Assembly: GCA_024734555.1 (NCBI GenBank)
Contig: JANPWX010000161.1
Coordinates: 1,872,416 to 1,936,415, forward strand
From: Trochalopteron elliotii
Taxonomy: Eukaryota > Chordata > Aves > Passeriformes > Leiothrichidae
Direction of reading: 5' to 3'
Length of the DNA stretch: 64,000 bases
Positions 39,601 to 49,949 of the stretch are shown here, piece by piece; positions within the stretch are counted from its first letter, which is position 1; each line of letters starts with the position of its first letter. A model generated the notes under the pieces. That model made no database searches. It saw nothing but the letters and a program-made list of their open reading frames with translations, and was not told the DNA's origin. The position numbers and the translations under genes are program-made.

Positions 39601-42600
39601 CTTTATATCTAGGGCATGAGATCCTCCATTCTCACATTACTCTGGGGCAAAAGGGCAATTGGAGAACAATCAGAGCAGCAGGTTTCCACCCCACACGGGG
39701 GGACAATGCCCCAGACTGCACACAGAGCCTTTTGCTGCTGCTGTCCTGAGACCACTGGTGCCCCCCAGCCCAGCCTCACCTCTACAGCATAGACAACAGC
39801 TGTCACTGCCTCCTCGGTGACATTGTCCAGCCCGTGCTCGTAGGCAGTGACAATCATCCTTCCTTCCAGCTGGCCACGTGTTGGGAGCATCATGGTGTGA
39901 GAGCACAGCTTCAAATCATCATCCTCCTGAGGATCCTTGGCCACAAACTGCTGGGCTCCCGACAGCGGGTTCTGAGGCTGGAACCGGTGCTGTCACGAAC
40001 ACAACATTAAAGCCTAAGATAATATTCACTGAGAGCCTTTGGTTCATCAGGGGGACAGCCCTTCTCCAGTCAGAAAGCATACACCTATAAAAAATCCTCC
40101 CCAGTGACTTGTGACTCAAGAATTTGCTAAGTCAGTGCTGGTATCCTTTCACTGGACTTGTCCAGCAACACCCCAAATCACCTGAGCTTTGGGTATCCAC
40201 AACACACTGCAGCAAAAAGTTCTACACACCACATGAAGACTCACCTGCTCTGGTCTGCTCTGTACCTCCCCACCTGCTAGATTTGTTTGATTCTCCTGGG
40301 AGTCTCAAATGTGGTCAGTGACTGTCCTTTTTATCTCCTTTCACACTACCCAAGCCAGTGACTGGACTTTCATGTCTCTCAAATACCTTCCATGTGGAAG
40401 AGTTCTCATCTATTTAGTCATTTCTTGTACAGAAGGGTGTATTTTTACTTACTATCTGTACAGTTTTCCTCCAGATTAAAACCCATGATCCTAAATTTGT
40501 GTGGTTGATTCTTACATTTCTCTAATGCTTTGAACTCAGCCCAATTTCAGCACTAATTTCATACTCCAGTCTCCCTGTGTACTTCCACTACTCTAAGCAG
40601 AGCTGTGTTAGAGAGCAGCCACTGAGATGGATTATGACTATTTTTCAGAACTGACTTGGTTATTTAGGGAAAAAACTCATCACAGAACAGGAATTCATAC
40701 CAGAAGGTGGCATTTCCCAGGCCACTTGTATTCCAGCACGAATCCTTGGCTGCATTGTGTCTCAGGCTCTGAGCACCTGTGATGCCTCCTCAGTCCCCAG
40801 ATAAAGGGGGGAACAAAGTAAATGGAAATTATTGATCCTCGAGCCCAGCCATGTGCTTGGCCCAGCTCTAACCCACAAGGGAACAAGACTCATCATACTC
40901 TCACAACTCCTGGCCCTCTCCTCTCCAGTGGCTCTGGAATGGAGATTGCTGCAAGGCTCTTATGGGGCACCAGGACAAACACCTACTTTAAATATGAACA
41001 GTGAACATGCAGCAAAGTGGATTTCTCACATCTTAGTTTCAGGGGAGAAAGAGGGGCTGCTTTAGTCAAAGGACAATGTGGCATTTAACTCAGAGTGAAA
41101 AACCAATCCACCCACTGCTGATGTGAAAGCAGGTTTCCCTCCCCATAATTCTAAAGATTTATGCTTTCATTACAGGAAAGTCACATGCCTGGAAAAAAAG
41201 ACCTTCAAAACGTAAGCAACTCTCAAGAGGAATGTGGTTTGGGAGAGAAGAGGCCAACTGGAATCGACCTGTGGTCATTCACAGCTGTTATTCTGACCAG
41301 TGATGGAAACATTTCAAAATACCAAAGCACTTCCAAGTTCACACTACTCAGGAATTCCACTAGTACCAGACAAACCCAATAATCATAACATGCACTTCAT
41401 ACAGTGCTTACTGCCAAGCATTCCTGAACGTGTGTACAAACACACACTGGAAATCTGGTGTATCCTTGGGGTAATGAGTAAGTCAAATTCTAAGACTTTG
41501 ACTACACCACAACTTACTGCTCAAACTCTCATCTACTGAACTCAGGAGTTACAGTGAAGTTTTGAGAAAGGCAAGGTAACACAGACTGAATTCAGAACAT
41601 CACGATTCAGGTTGTAGCTGTAAGCACTGCAAAGTAATTCGACAATTTCTAAACACAAGGAGCCCCCAGCTGGACTTGCATTGCTTTGGAACACTGTTCT
41701 GTGAGGAACACACAGAGTGCCCAACCACAGCCCCTGCAAGGGCACTGTGCACCTTACCAAACCCTGCCTGTTGAAGAGAGTGCCTCATCCCAAATCTGTC
41801 ACACCAGGCCCCCTGCACACTGCTCTGGCAGCACAGAAACACTGCACAACAGGGGTGTGACAGCAGTGGGTGGATGTACAGAGCCTTTGCTGCAAACTGA
41901 ACTGCATCTTGCATGTTTCTGTGTCACCTACCAGAAGACAGCACCAGCAGTTTCAGTTCTGGAAAAAACCTGACCTTCTGAAAACATTACACCCAAGGAA
42001 TATCTTGCTTCTAACACTTTGAGAGTAGAGTCAGAGAATTCTGACTGCCTGAAGAAATAGTAAATCACTTGCTTTAAGAATTTGGCAGACGTGTAAAGAC
42101 TTACATCAAACTTTTGGCGAACCGAAGAAATCTTTTTCTTCCCTTTGGGTTTTCCAGGTTTAGTTGCAGAGCCACCTGGCCAGGGCAGAGATCCAGCACC
42201 TTCTACAAATTGAAAAAAAAATAATAAAACGAACAAACGAACCCCCAACAAAACAAACAAACAAAAAAAAGACCCAAAACCACTCCTTGTTGCTGATTTA
42301 GGGTCAGGATGAAACCCTCAACATTTGGCCACCTGCTAGGGCCCAACCCCAAATCCACAGCCATAGCACAGAGGAAGGTCTTTTGAGGGGAGAACACTTT
42401 TGGCAGCCCCTCCCTTCCTTTGTCAGCCCCTTGCTACTTTGGCTCAATCACAACACCCATGACTTATGCAGCAATTTCTGTCCACACACCACACAAAACC
42501 CATGGTGGAAGAAGAGAAAGAAGCACAGCCTGTAAGAAAACCCAAAAGGAAGGAACAAGCCATTTGTTCCATCAGGAAGGTAAGAGCTTGCCTGGAGGAG

Positions 42601-45600
42601 GGTTCTCCTCTCACCCACTCCTGGATCAGGTCAGATGCTAAACCATCTGAATTGAATAGTCTGACTCCCCAGTTCTCCTTTTGCTTCAGCAAGCTTTGTC
42701 AGGGATCCTTATTAAACACCACAGCTGATTGCTCTGTTACACTGCAGAGAAGGAGAGGAGGGAAGAACTGCAGAGGCCACTGAGCTCAGGAGCAGGACAT
42801 CACTGATGTGACCAGTGAGCAAACAGCTGAAAAAGAGGGTCCTGTTTAGTATCAATAAATAACCACATTTGGTCACATCATCAGCTCAAAAGTCCAGTGA
42901 ATGCTGTCTGAGCTACAGCAGCCAAACCACTTCCTGATAATCACACAGCTCTTGGCAAGGACAGCCTAGCAAATTTCCTGCTGACTGGTTTACAGCATCT
43001 ATGAGCAGTTAATTGCTTCAGGAACATTGGCTAAGGACAGCACTGCACTGGATGTGTGTGTGCTTGCTGACAGAACAAATGCAACCCAGAGACTGGACAG
43101 CCCTCTCGTGGCTACAGAGCAGCCCCTGCTGTGTGCTCCAGCACCCTCCTCCCCCAGCTTGGCATCCTTTTCCTTTGGAGCAGAGCATGCCCTGGGCATG
43201 TCCCACCTCCAGGGACACGGACAACTCAGCTCTGAAGGGACTTCTGCTGCCTCTGAAGCAGAGGCTGGAGCTCTGCTGCCAGGCAATTCTGACAGCACAA
43301 CAATATCCTGGACATTCCCAGGCCACACCTCAGACAGAATTTGCCATTTCCTCTAGACAGGGACAAGAAGTGACAGCAGCCTTTCCACATCTCACCACCC
43401 ACAACCTGGCTGGCCCCAGTGAGCACTGACCAACACCCAGCTGTGGTTCTCTCCTGCTCCCACAGTTTCCACCAGCTTCACACCAATCTGTGGGTTTATC
43501 TCTGGCTGTCCCAACCATGCTTACTTTGCTGTAACCAAGAATTAACTGTTTAACCTGCTGTAGTCAGGAATTCATAGACACAGTTCTACCACAGCCCTGT
43601 TTGTGAGGAATGAGGCTGGCTAGAAGTCCTTGTCTTGGGGGAGCTTTGCACACCCATGGCTGGAGCACAAGCACTCTGTCCTCTGCTATGGAAAAAAAAA
43701 AAATTCTAACAGGATCAGGCTCAACTAGAGGATTCAGGTGAAGTTTTTGAATGGTCAGCTGCTAAAAAGGGATTAGAAACAACCTACACACACACACACA
43801 GAGATGGCACATTCTCCCTATATAAAAAAAAAAAAGTTGACCAAGAAGTTCAGCTACATCCTATTGGAGAGGAGGAAACCTGCAGTGTACAAACCCTGTT
43901 GTCAAAATCCACTGGTCAATTTAAGAAATTAAAAGATAATAAATGAAATCCCCCCAAAAATCATAAGGCTGGTGTCACTGCTCATCAATACATCACAGGA
44001 GAGGCCCTAATAGTGGGGGATAGGAAACCACTGTGGAGAACCACATCAAGTCTCACACAGCTCCTTCACAGCCTCATTTATGACCAGAGAAAGTGCAATG
44101 GATGGAGATGGAAATTGAAAACACCCTTTTCTCTGACAATGTTCTACAGATATAATAGGTTACAGCCAAGGAATTTTTAAAATACCTTTTTTAAAATAGT
44201 AATACCATAGCTTGTAAATTAAGTGACAACTAAATTTTTAGGCTTTGACAGTAGATCTGAAAGATGCAACTTAATTGAATCTCAACGAGCACATTTAACA
44301 AGAACTTAACCAAACTCAGCTTAAAACAAGGAAAAGGTGAGATACAATCTCCTATTCCCCACTATAATGAGCCCATAGCAGAATTTTTGGTTCCTTTTCC
44401 AAGTTTTCATATTACCAAACCCGACTTGCACTAGATGAAGAAAGCAAAATTTCCCTCTAGCATTCTAAGAAAACCAGTACTTGCCTTCCTGGCCACAAAT
44501 GACAAGGCTGGGCTGGCTTCAGAGATGTCTGCAGCTTTTATTTAATCTTGCTATCAAAGGAATCAGACCTTAACAAGCCACAGCAATGGCTGTTGCTCTG
44601 CCTTCAAAGATCAGCAATAGATAAAAGCCATTTTTTAGCAGTTGTCACATCTCTGCACGGCCCCCTCGTGATGGCAACAGACAGAGCCTGTCAGGTTTGT
44701 CTGACATGCTACATGAGGAAAGGACAATGACACAGAGAAAGTCACCACAGAAAGAAGCAGACAGAGAGAAAACATACATTTCCTGTTTACTTGATCTTCA
44801 GTTTGGAGGGGGTTGTTTATTTTAATCTTCTTACAGGAACAAGGGGTTTGGTCAGGTATTCTGCTGATATTTGGTTGATACTCTGCTGACTCTGCCAAAA
44901 AACTCATACTCCCATTTTCTTACTTATTCTCCCTTCTCAGTACTCTGGAGAGAAGCAAACACAAGCAACCTGAGCCAATCTCACAGCTGAAAGCCCCCTA
45001 AGCAAAGCATGTGGACAAACCTGACGAAATAAAATGCTCCTGTTATTCCACATGAGTTCTAATTCACTGAACCATCTTTTAATTGGCTCCAGCCTACTAC
45101 TAAAGAAATTAAATCCTTACATCAGTAACTCAAGTGTTTGCAATTGTCTCAGTTTTATTGCTAACATTTAGCCAAGAAAGGAGGGAACAGTTCAGGTAAG
45201 ATACACATTAACTCAAGAAACCTTGCTACCCTGAGTGCTTGCAACTGTCCAACAAACAAGGTCAGCTTAGTGAGCAAGTCCCTGCAAGGTTAAGAAAGGA
45301 TTTAAACCAGAGTTCCCCTACCTGGAATTTCTTGGGGAACAAAAAAATCCCAGTGTGGCGGTTTGGGGTGGAAGAGAGTTAATTTTCCCCACAGTAGCTT
45401 GCACAGGACAATGTTTTGGATGTGTGCTAAGAACAGTGTTGGTAACACAGGGATGTTTTCATTCCTGCAGAGCACAGAGTCAAGGGGTGTTTTTGTTCCT
45501 CACCCATCCCAGCAGTGCACAAGGACTTGGGAGGGGACACAGCCAGGAGAGCTGACCCCAAACAGTCACCCTTCACATCAGAACAGACAACACACCTCCC

Positions 45601-48600
45601 TCCCTCCCTCCCTCTGCACCACCAGGCCTCAAATGTCCCATGCCACAGAGGCTGTGCAGCTGGGATTTGAAGCTGTTTGGCTGACCCACAGCCTGAGCAG
45701 AGGAGAGGGGGAAATGCAAAGAGCCCTCAAAAAGGGTGACAATCACCAAGGTCCCCCTTAAATCCCAGGTGAAACCACTACTACAAGAGGCAGCAAAATT
45801 GGGATCAGATGGGTTTGTTTGCATGGGTCAACACACAATCTCTCCTGAAAAATAACATTTTAAGGATGTTTCTTTCCCCTCGTCTCTCACATGAAGGTGG
45901 AAAATACATGTACCAGTAACCCTTGTGAGAGTGTACCAAGTGCCTCAAAAACACCTCTTTAAAGTCACTTATTTCCATGAATCATGAAGTAAATACCTTC
46001 TACCCAAAAGAGAGTGGTTGAGACAAAAGCCTGTTAGCTTTCCATTCTTACATGGAGAGAAAAAAAAAAAAAGAGAAAAAAACCAAACCACAACAAAAAA
46101 AACTAGCAGGTGTAAGACTGGCATCTAGGGGAAGAAAAAAGAAATCTAGATGTTAACAGCTAGTGTTCCACTCATACTGCATTTTCCTGGGCTTGCATGT
46201 ACAACCCTACACCACACACAGCTGATGAGAAGATCTTGCTTGTAAGAGATCTACCAGTCCCAGAAAGAGGCACCTGAGCACAGACCAGCTCCCAAATCAT
46301 TGGGAGACTCTGCACTGACCTGTGGACAGCAAAACTGAGCCTCTAGAAGGGACTAGCAGAGTGCACTGTCAGCTCCAGAGCACCAAACCACATCTTTAAG
46401 ACCACACAGCCCTGATTCAACTGGCTTATTTCAAGCTGGCTTATGCAATCAGGAGACACAGTGCCACCCTGGAGGTGACCAGCACTGGGAAAGGACCCTG
46501 GCCAGCTGGATCATCACCACATGCTGCCACTGACCTGCTGAACCCCTACCAGGGCTCTTCGAGGGCTCTGAAGGGAGTAGCTGCAATAGGACAAGAGAAA
46601 ATGACCTCCAGAGACTTGAAATTAAACAGCTCAGGCAGGAAATAATGAGCATAAGGAAATAACCTGTGGAGCACCTTTCTCTGTGCTGGGGCTCCACATC
46701 CAACACAATCCTGAACAGCCCTGAAAAAGGGACACCTGGGAGAGTTTGCTGACAAATCCTGACCAGACTGCATGCCATGACTAAATGGCATAAAGAGACT
46801 GGATAAAGAGACAAATGACATTCATCACAGCTGAGCCTAGAGCAGGAATAGCAAAGCCCAGTCTCAGAGGCTCCAGCCTGACCACTGTCTCTCAGAAGAC
46901 CTCTGAGCTATGAACTCCACCCCAACACTCCCAGCAGCTCACTGCTGAGCTCAGAGAACAGGCACTGTTCTCCCTCCCCCTCCTCATTCATCTCAGCAGC
47001 TCCAGGTGAAAATCAGGGAATCACTGTTCCTGTGCATTCCTTTTACATTCCAGATGTAATTAATTACTCAAGTTAAAAGCAAGGAGCAGCAGATTCAGAC
47101 ATAAACCTTCTGATTTACATGAGTCCAGACCCCTAAAGGGAACAAGTTTAGGACACACAAGGTGTTTTTGAAGTTCAATCAAGAGCAAACAAAGCAAGTT
47201 TGGAGGCAGGGGCAATTAACATTTAATTAGCACAGCTGGTAGAGTTAAGGACCAGCTCCAACAGAAAAACCTGTGGGCATCCATGAATCTTGCAGGCATT
47301 ATTTCCTCTAGCTGCAACAGGCACCTCAGTATCAGGCATTCTCTCCAAAAATTCACCTCTCAGGTCTCAGCCCGTGTGAGCTGTAACAATTTTCTCTCCC
47401 TTCCTTACACAGCAGTTCCAGGTCTTGAACTGCAGCTCAATTCTGCCCTTGCTACCACAACCCTGGGCTGAGAGCTCTCTTGAAGAGTTAACAAAACACA
47501 CACTGCAACCCTTCTAGAGAACAGCCATTCTAGACACTCACAAAGTTAAAATGTTACTCTAGATGCTCACAAAACATTAACTATTTGCAGAAGATTGGGT
47601 TGATTGGTCACAGCTCAACCAAGGCTCTCTGTAAGCACTTTTCTATCAGATACCTACTGGAAATCAAGATCAGTCAGGAATACTCAGCTCTCCACAATGA
47701 CCAGGAACAAAGTCCAGAGGAGAGAGAGGTAAACAAAGCACATCAAAGAGAAAGCTGCATCTGCCTTTACCCTTCAGCTTGCAGCAGACACTCACCCCAG
47801 AAATCAAACCAGATTATCAGAGGCAGCAATCCAGCACCAGCCTCTAACCAAGCACACACAGCTGAGTCACAGAAGCATCTCTGCTGAAATCAGCTGAAAC
47901 ACTACTTTGCTACATTTTTACCTGTGTGGCAAAAAACCCAGGAGTTTAAGGCTGAGAACACTGGGGTACTGTGCACACACAGCCCCAGACACACAAGTGG
48001 CAGGCACAGTGTCACACCAAGTGTTTAATGAGGGTTCTCAGGACTCACCTGGGGCAGAAACCAGGATTTGGCATCGGGTGAGAATAGCCAGGAGGAAATC
48101 GTTGTGAGAGTGGACTGTGGGGAGAGAGACAGCTCATTAGCAGCACATCAGTGCCCAGAGGCACCTCCTCAAAGCCATCCTAAAGTAGCTCCCTAAGCTT
48201 TCCCACTGTTGTCTTCTCCCCACCTGCTCAGTTAATTTTCAATTTAAGTTTTTTTTGAGAGTTTTCTTCTACTGGGCTGAGAATCTACTACACTGTGGCA
48301 ACAGCACAAAAGATACTACACAGAGCATGGAAATAACTATGTCACTTCTCAGTGTTACACACACAGAGTGTGTTACAGCTACTTGACAAATTTGGTGTAT
48401 TCAGCAAGTCAGAGGATCAGCTGTCCCTCTTGCCACGCAGGCACCCCACTGCAGTGCTTTTGGTTTTGCTGGAAAATCCACCAAAATGAGAATCAGCCCC
48501 ACAGAGATGAAGTCAACTCAAAAGAGGTTCTAATAAAACAGAGCTCATTGCAGAGGTTTTCTGGAATGTAGAGTAATTGTGCACTAGAGAAAGTGAAAAC

Positions 48601-49633
48601 ACCCTCAGAGGCAGGATCAGAGGGTGACAGGATCCTCTTTGGAGTCTGAGCACCAAAAAACTCCCCACCCTTCCCTACAGGGATCACGAACGTGGAAGGC
48701 AGGAGCCCCCACAACGAGCTCAGCAAGGCCCACCCACGTCTGCAGACACACAGAGAAGCAAGGATGGAGGAATTTCACCCTTCAGCACTCCCACCTGCCA
48801 GCAAGGACCTGCACGCTGCAAATGCACCCAGGTGATTCCAGAGCTCCCTCCTTTATTCAGCTACAACCAAAGCGAAAGCACAGAAAGGACTGTGTCTCCA
48901 CAGCGACATTAAAAAGGCTTTTTGTTTGCTCGAACAGCACGTTTTAATTTTTTAACACACTCACAGAACGCCAAACTGTCTGTCAGCGCCGGGGTTACAC
49001 AGGGACTTCCCCGGGCAGGCCAGGGCACCTCCCACCATTTTAACCCCATTGCCGCCGGAGCCCTGGCCACTGCTATTTCCCCGACAAGCACCTTTCCCCG
49101 CTCGGGAGGCACCGCGGAGCCTGGCGGAGCTTCCTAGGCCTGGCAGGGCCGGCAAACGAACACCAGGTGTTATTTTACCATTGTCTTGCGTGAGCAGCCT
49201 GCGCGCTTCCAGGTCAAACTCTTCCTTACTGATCTTCTGCTTGAACCAGAGCTTCAGGTTGGCCCAGTACCTCGGGAAGAGCAGGGAACCACAGAATCAA
49301 TTCGGTTGGAAAAGACCTCCGCGATCACCGACTCCAACCTATAAACATCACCGCGTCAACCTGACTGAGGGCCTCTTTCCTGGAGCACCTCCGGTGACGC
49401 GCAGACACCGGAGGAAAAGCGCCGTCCCCACACCCAGCAGCGGCGCCGAGGTTTTGCACGGACTCGGCCGAAATGCGAGGGGCCGGGAGGGTCGCGCAGC
49501 GCACAGCCCCGACCCAGCCGGGTCCAGCCCCGCACCGCCCGCTCCCTGAGGGCACTCACTGCTTCACGTTCTCGCCCAGCGCCTCGCTGAGGCTCTTCTT
49601 GGCCGCCTCCAGCTCGCTCACGTAGGTCGCCAT
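36496..49633 (-). CDS. TADA1: TADA1, transcriptional adaptor 1 of SAGA, eight coding exons
   Basis: Eight exons (49633-49560, 49270-49179, 48114-48049, 42202-42105, 39989-39780, 38785-38634, 37762-37600, 36648-36496) join in frame to a predicted 335 residues, the same length as human TADA1. It starts [13 protein letters not shown] and ends KEGLLLC. The family (SAGA-Tad1; yeast Ada1/Hfi1) is a structural subunit of the SAGA histone acetyltransferase/deubiquitinase coactivator in the nucleus and provides a histone-fold partner for TAF12. Visible landmarks are the N-terminal [11 protein letters not shown] helix, a basic K-P-K-G-K-K-K segment (about 95-101), the [13 protein letters not shown] motif, and a proline-rich variable stretch in exon 7. 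All junctions are GT/AG with agreeing phases. It is head-to-head with PRDX6. Confidence 0.96.
36649..37599 (-). other. TADA1 intron 7
   Basis: From donor GTAAGC to the exon 8 acceptor. Nothing else was recognised. Confidence 0.85.
37600..37762 (-). CDS. TADA1: TADA1 coding exon 7
   Basis: The acceptor CTGCCCCCAG gives a first base that completes a split cysteine codon. The proline- and alanine-rich first half is followed by the conserved [16 protein letters not shown] block and [10 protein letters not shown]. Donor GTAAGC. Confidence 0.93.
37763..38633 (-). other. TADA1 intron 6
   Basis: A plain intron with no repeat or gene recognised. Confidence 0.8.
38634..38785 (-). CDS. TADA1: TADA1 coding exon 6
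   Basis: Acceptor TTTCGTTGCAG, donor GTAAGG. It encodes [10 protein letters not shown] through A-Y-N-N-L-I-E, 50 residues, plus two bases of a split codon. It does not appear as a long open frame because the flanking stops are close. Confidence 0.93.
38786..39779 (-). other. TADA1 intron 5
   Basis: An intron of about 1 kb with no repeat or gene recognised. Confidence 0.8.
39780..39989 (-). CDS. TADA1: TADA1 coding exon 5 (histone-fold region)
   Basis: Exactly 70 codons in phase 0 at both ends. It contains [16 protein letters not shown] and Y-E-H-G-L-D-N-V, the most conserved family block, which by family knowledge lies in the segment pairing with TAF12. Donor GTGAGG. Confidence 0.95.
39990..42104 (-). 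other. TADA1 intron 4
   Basis: A 2.1-kb intron with no clear repeat or gene recognised. Confidence 0.75.
42105..42202 (-). CDS. TADA1: TADA1 coding exon 4
   Basis: Acceptor TTTTCAATTTGTAG. It encodes [10 protein letters not shown] and the basic [16 protein letters not shown], a probable nuclear targeting segment. Donor GTAAGTC. A plus-strand A-rich stretch of AAAC units (42215-42275) lies just outside the acceptor. Confidence 0.95.
42203..48048 (-). other. TADA1 intron 3
   Basis: The largest TADA1 intron (5.8 kb). It holds an LTR fragment at 45354-45563, a (TCCC)n run near 45595-45614 and several A-rich tracts (43690, 43827, 46060). No other exon was recognised. Confidence 0.75.
45354..45563 (+). 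mobile_element. Truncated endogenous retroviral LTR (ERVL-like) in TADA1 intron 3
   Basis: It begins TGTGGCGGTTTGGGG and continues with 'agagttaattttccccac', 'aggacaatgttttggatg', 'gtaacacagggatgttttc' and 'ggaggggacacagccaggag', a pattern common in avian ERVL-class LTRs. The 3' part, with the core promoter and end, is missing. It lies opposite to TADA1 transcription and carries no coding sequence. Confidence 0.65.
48049..48114 (-). CDS. TADA1: TADA1 coding exon 3
   Basis: A 66-nt exon: [20 protein letters not shown] plus A-P. Acceptor GTCCACAG preceded by a weak pyrimidine tract; donor GTGAGTCC. The phases fit exons 2 and 4. Confidence 0.93.
48115..49178 (-). other. TADA1 intron 2
   Basis: A 1.06-kb intron with no gene or clear repeat recognised. 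GC and CpG content rise towards 49000 as the promoter is approached. Confidence 0.75.
49179..49270 (-). CDS. TADA1: TADA1 coding exon 2
   Basis: Acceptor CTCTTCCCGAG, then G-TAC-TGG-GCC. It encodes [20 protein letters not shown] and [10 protein letters not shown]. Donor GTAAAAT, a weaker match than the other donors. Confidence 0.94.
49289..49385 (-). mobile_element. CR1 LINE 3' end next to TADA1 exon 2 acceptor
   Basis: The plus strand shows the antisense CR1 end ('accacagaatcaattcggtt' then 'ggaaaagacctccgcgatca'), so the element is in the same orientation as TADA1. Its last base lies about 18 bases from the first base of exon 2, inside the 289-bp intron 1. Confidence 0.7.
49560..49633 (-). 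CDS. TADA1: TADA1 coding exon 1
   Basis: ATG at 49633-49631 opens [13 protein letters not shown]. The exon ends inside a glutamine codon at the donor GTGAGTGCC. The start agrees with the human protein and sits in a CpG-rich promoter. Confidence 0.95.
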
Positions 49634-49657
49634 CACGCCCGCCGCCGCCTCAGGGCC

Positions 49658-49687
49658 GTCACGTGCCCGCCGGTCACGTGCCCGCCG
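49658..49687. repeat. Tandem 15-bp repeat with CACGTG, edge of gap
   Basis: The unit GTCACGTGCCCGCCG occurs twice with no mismatch, back to back. Four bases later the N-run begins, so the array may continue into the gap. Confidence 0.95.
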
Positions 49688-49691
49688 AGGG

Positions 49692-49772
49692 NNNNNNNNN
49701 NNNNNNNNNNNNNNNNNNNNNNNNNNNNNNNNNNNNNNNNNNNNNNNNNNNNNNNNNNNNNNNNNNNNNNNN
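49692..49772. other. Assembly gap (81 N)
   Basis: 81 undetermined bases between the two divergent genes. Tandem repeats lie on both sides. Confidence 1.
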
Positions 49773-49796
49773 TACCAGAAGACAGCTGGTAGCATC

Positions 49797-49854
49797 GGGA
49801 GTTGCACCGGGAATTGCACCGGGAATTGCACCGGGAATTGCACCGGGAGCTGCA
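49797..49854 (+). repeat. Tandem 12-bp repeat in PRDX6 5' leader
   Basis: Four full units of the form GGGAATTGCACC (first one GGGAGTTGCACC) and a partial fifth end three bases before the PRDX6 ATG. The repeat lies in the PRDX6 frame and contains no stop. Confidence 0.95.
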
Positions 49855-49857
49855 GTC

Positions 49858-49949
49858 ATGCCGGGACTGCTGCTGGGGGACGAGGCGCCCAACTTCGAGG
49901 CGGACACCACGCAGGGCCGCATCCGCTTCCACGATTTCCTGGGAGACTC
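49858..49949 (+). CDS. PRDX6: PRDX6 coding exon 1
   Basis: ATG at 49858 opens [16 protein letters not shown], ending F-H-D-F-L-G-D and two bases of the Ser codon before donor GTGAGC. It is one glycine shorter than the human N-terminus. The start agrees with the family. Confidence 0.95.

Larger units (their letters stand above)
49634..49857. promoter_or_regulatory. Bidirectional CpG-rich promoter of TADA1 and PRDX6
   Basis: The two start codons point away from each other across 224 bases, 81 of them unread (N). The visible parts are very GC- and CpG-rich, without a TATA box, and carry two CACGTG sites at 49660-49665 and 49675-49680. These are E-boxes of the type bound by USF or MYC/MITF-family factors. 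Shared regulation is inferred from the layout. Confidence 0.75.

Noticed and set aside
46449..46821. Possible retroelement or coding frame of 121 codons in TADA1 intron 3
   Set aside because: Some phrases faintly resemble degraded repeats, but no element could be identified with confidence.
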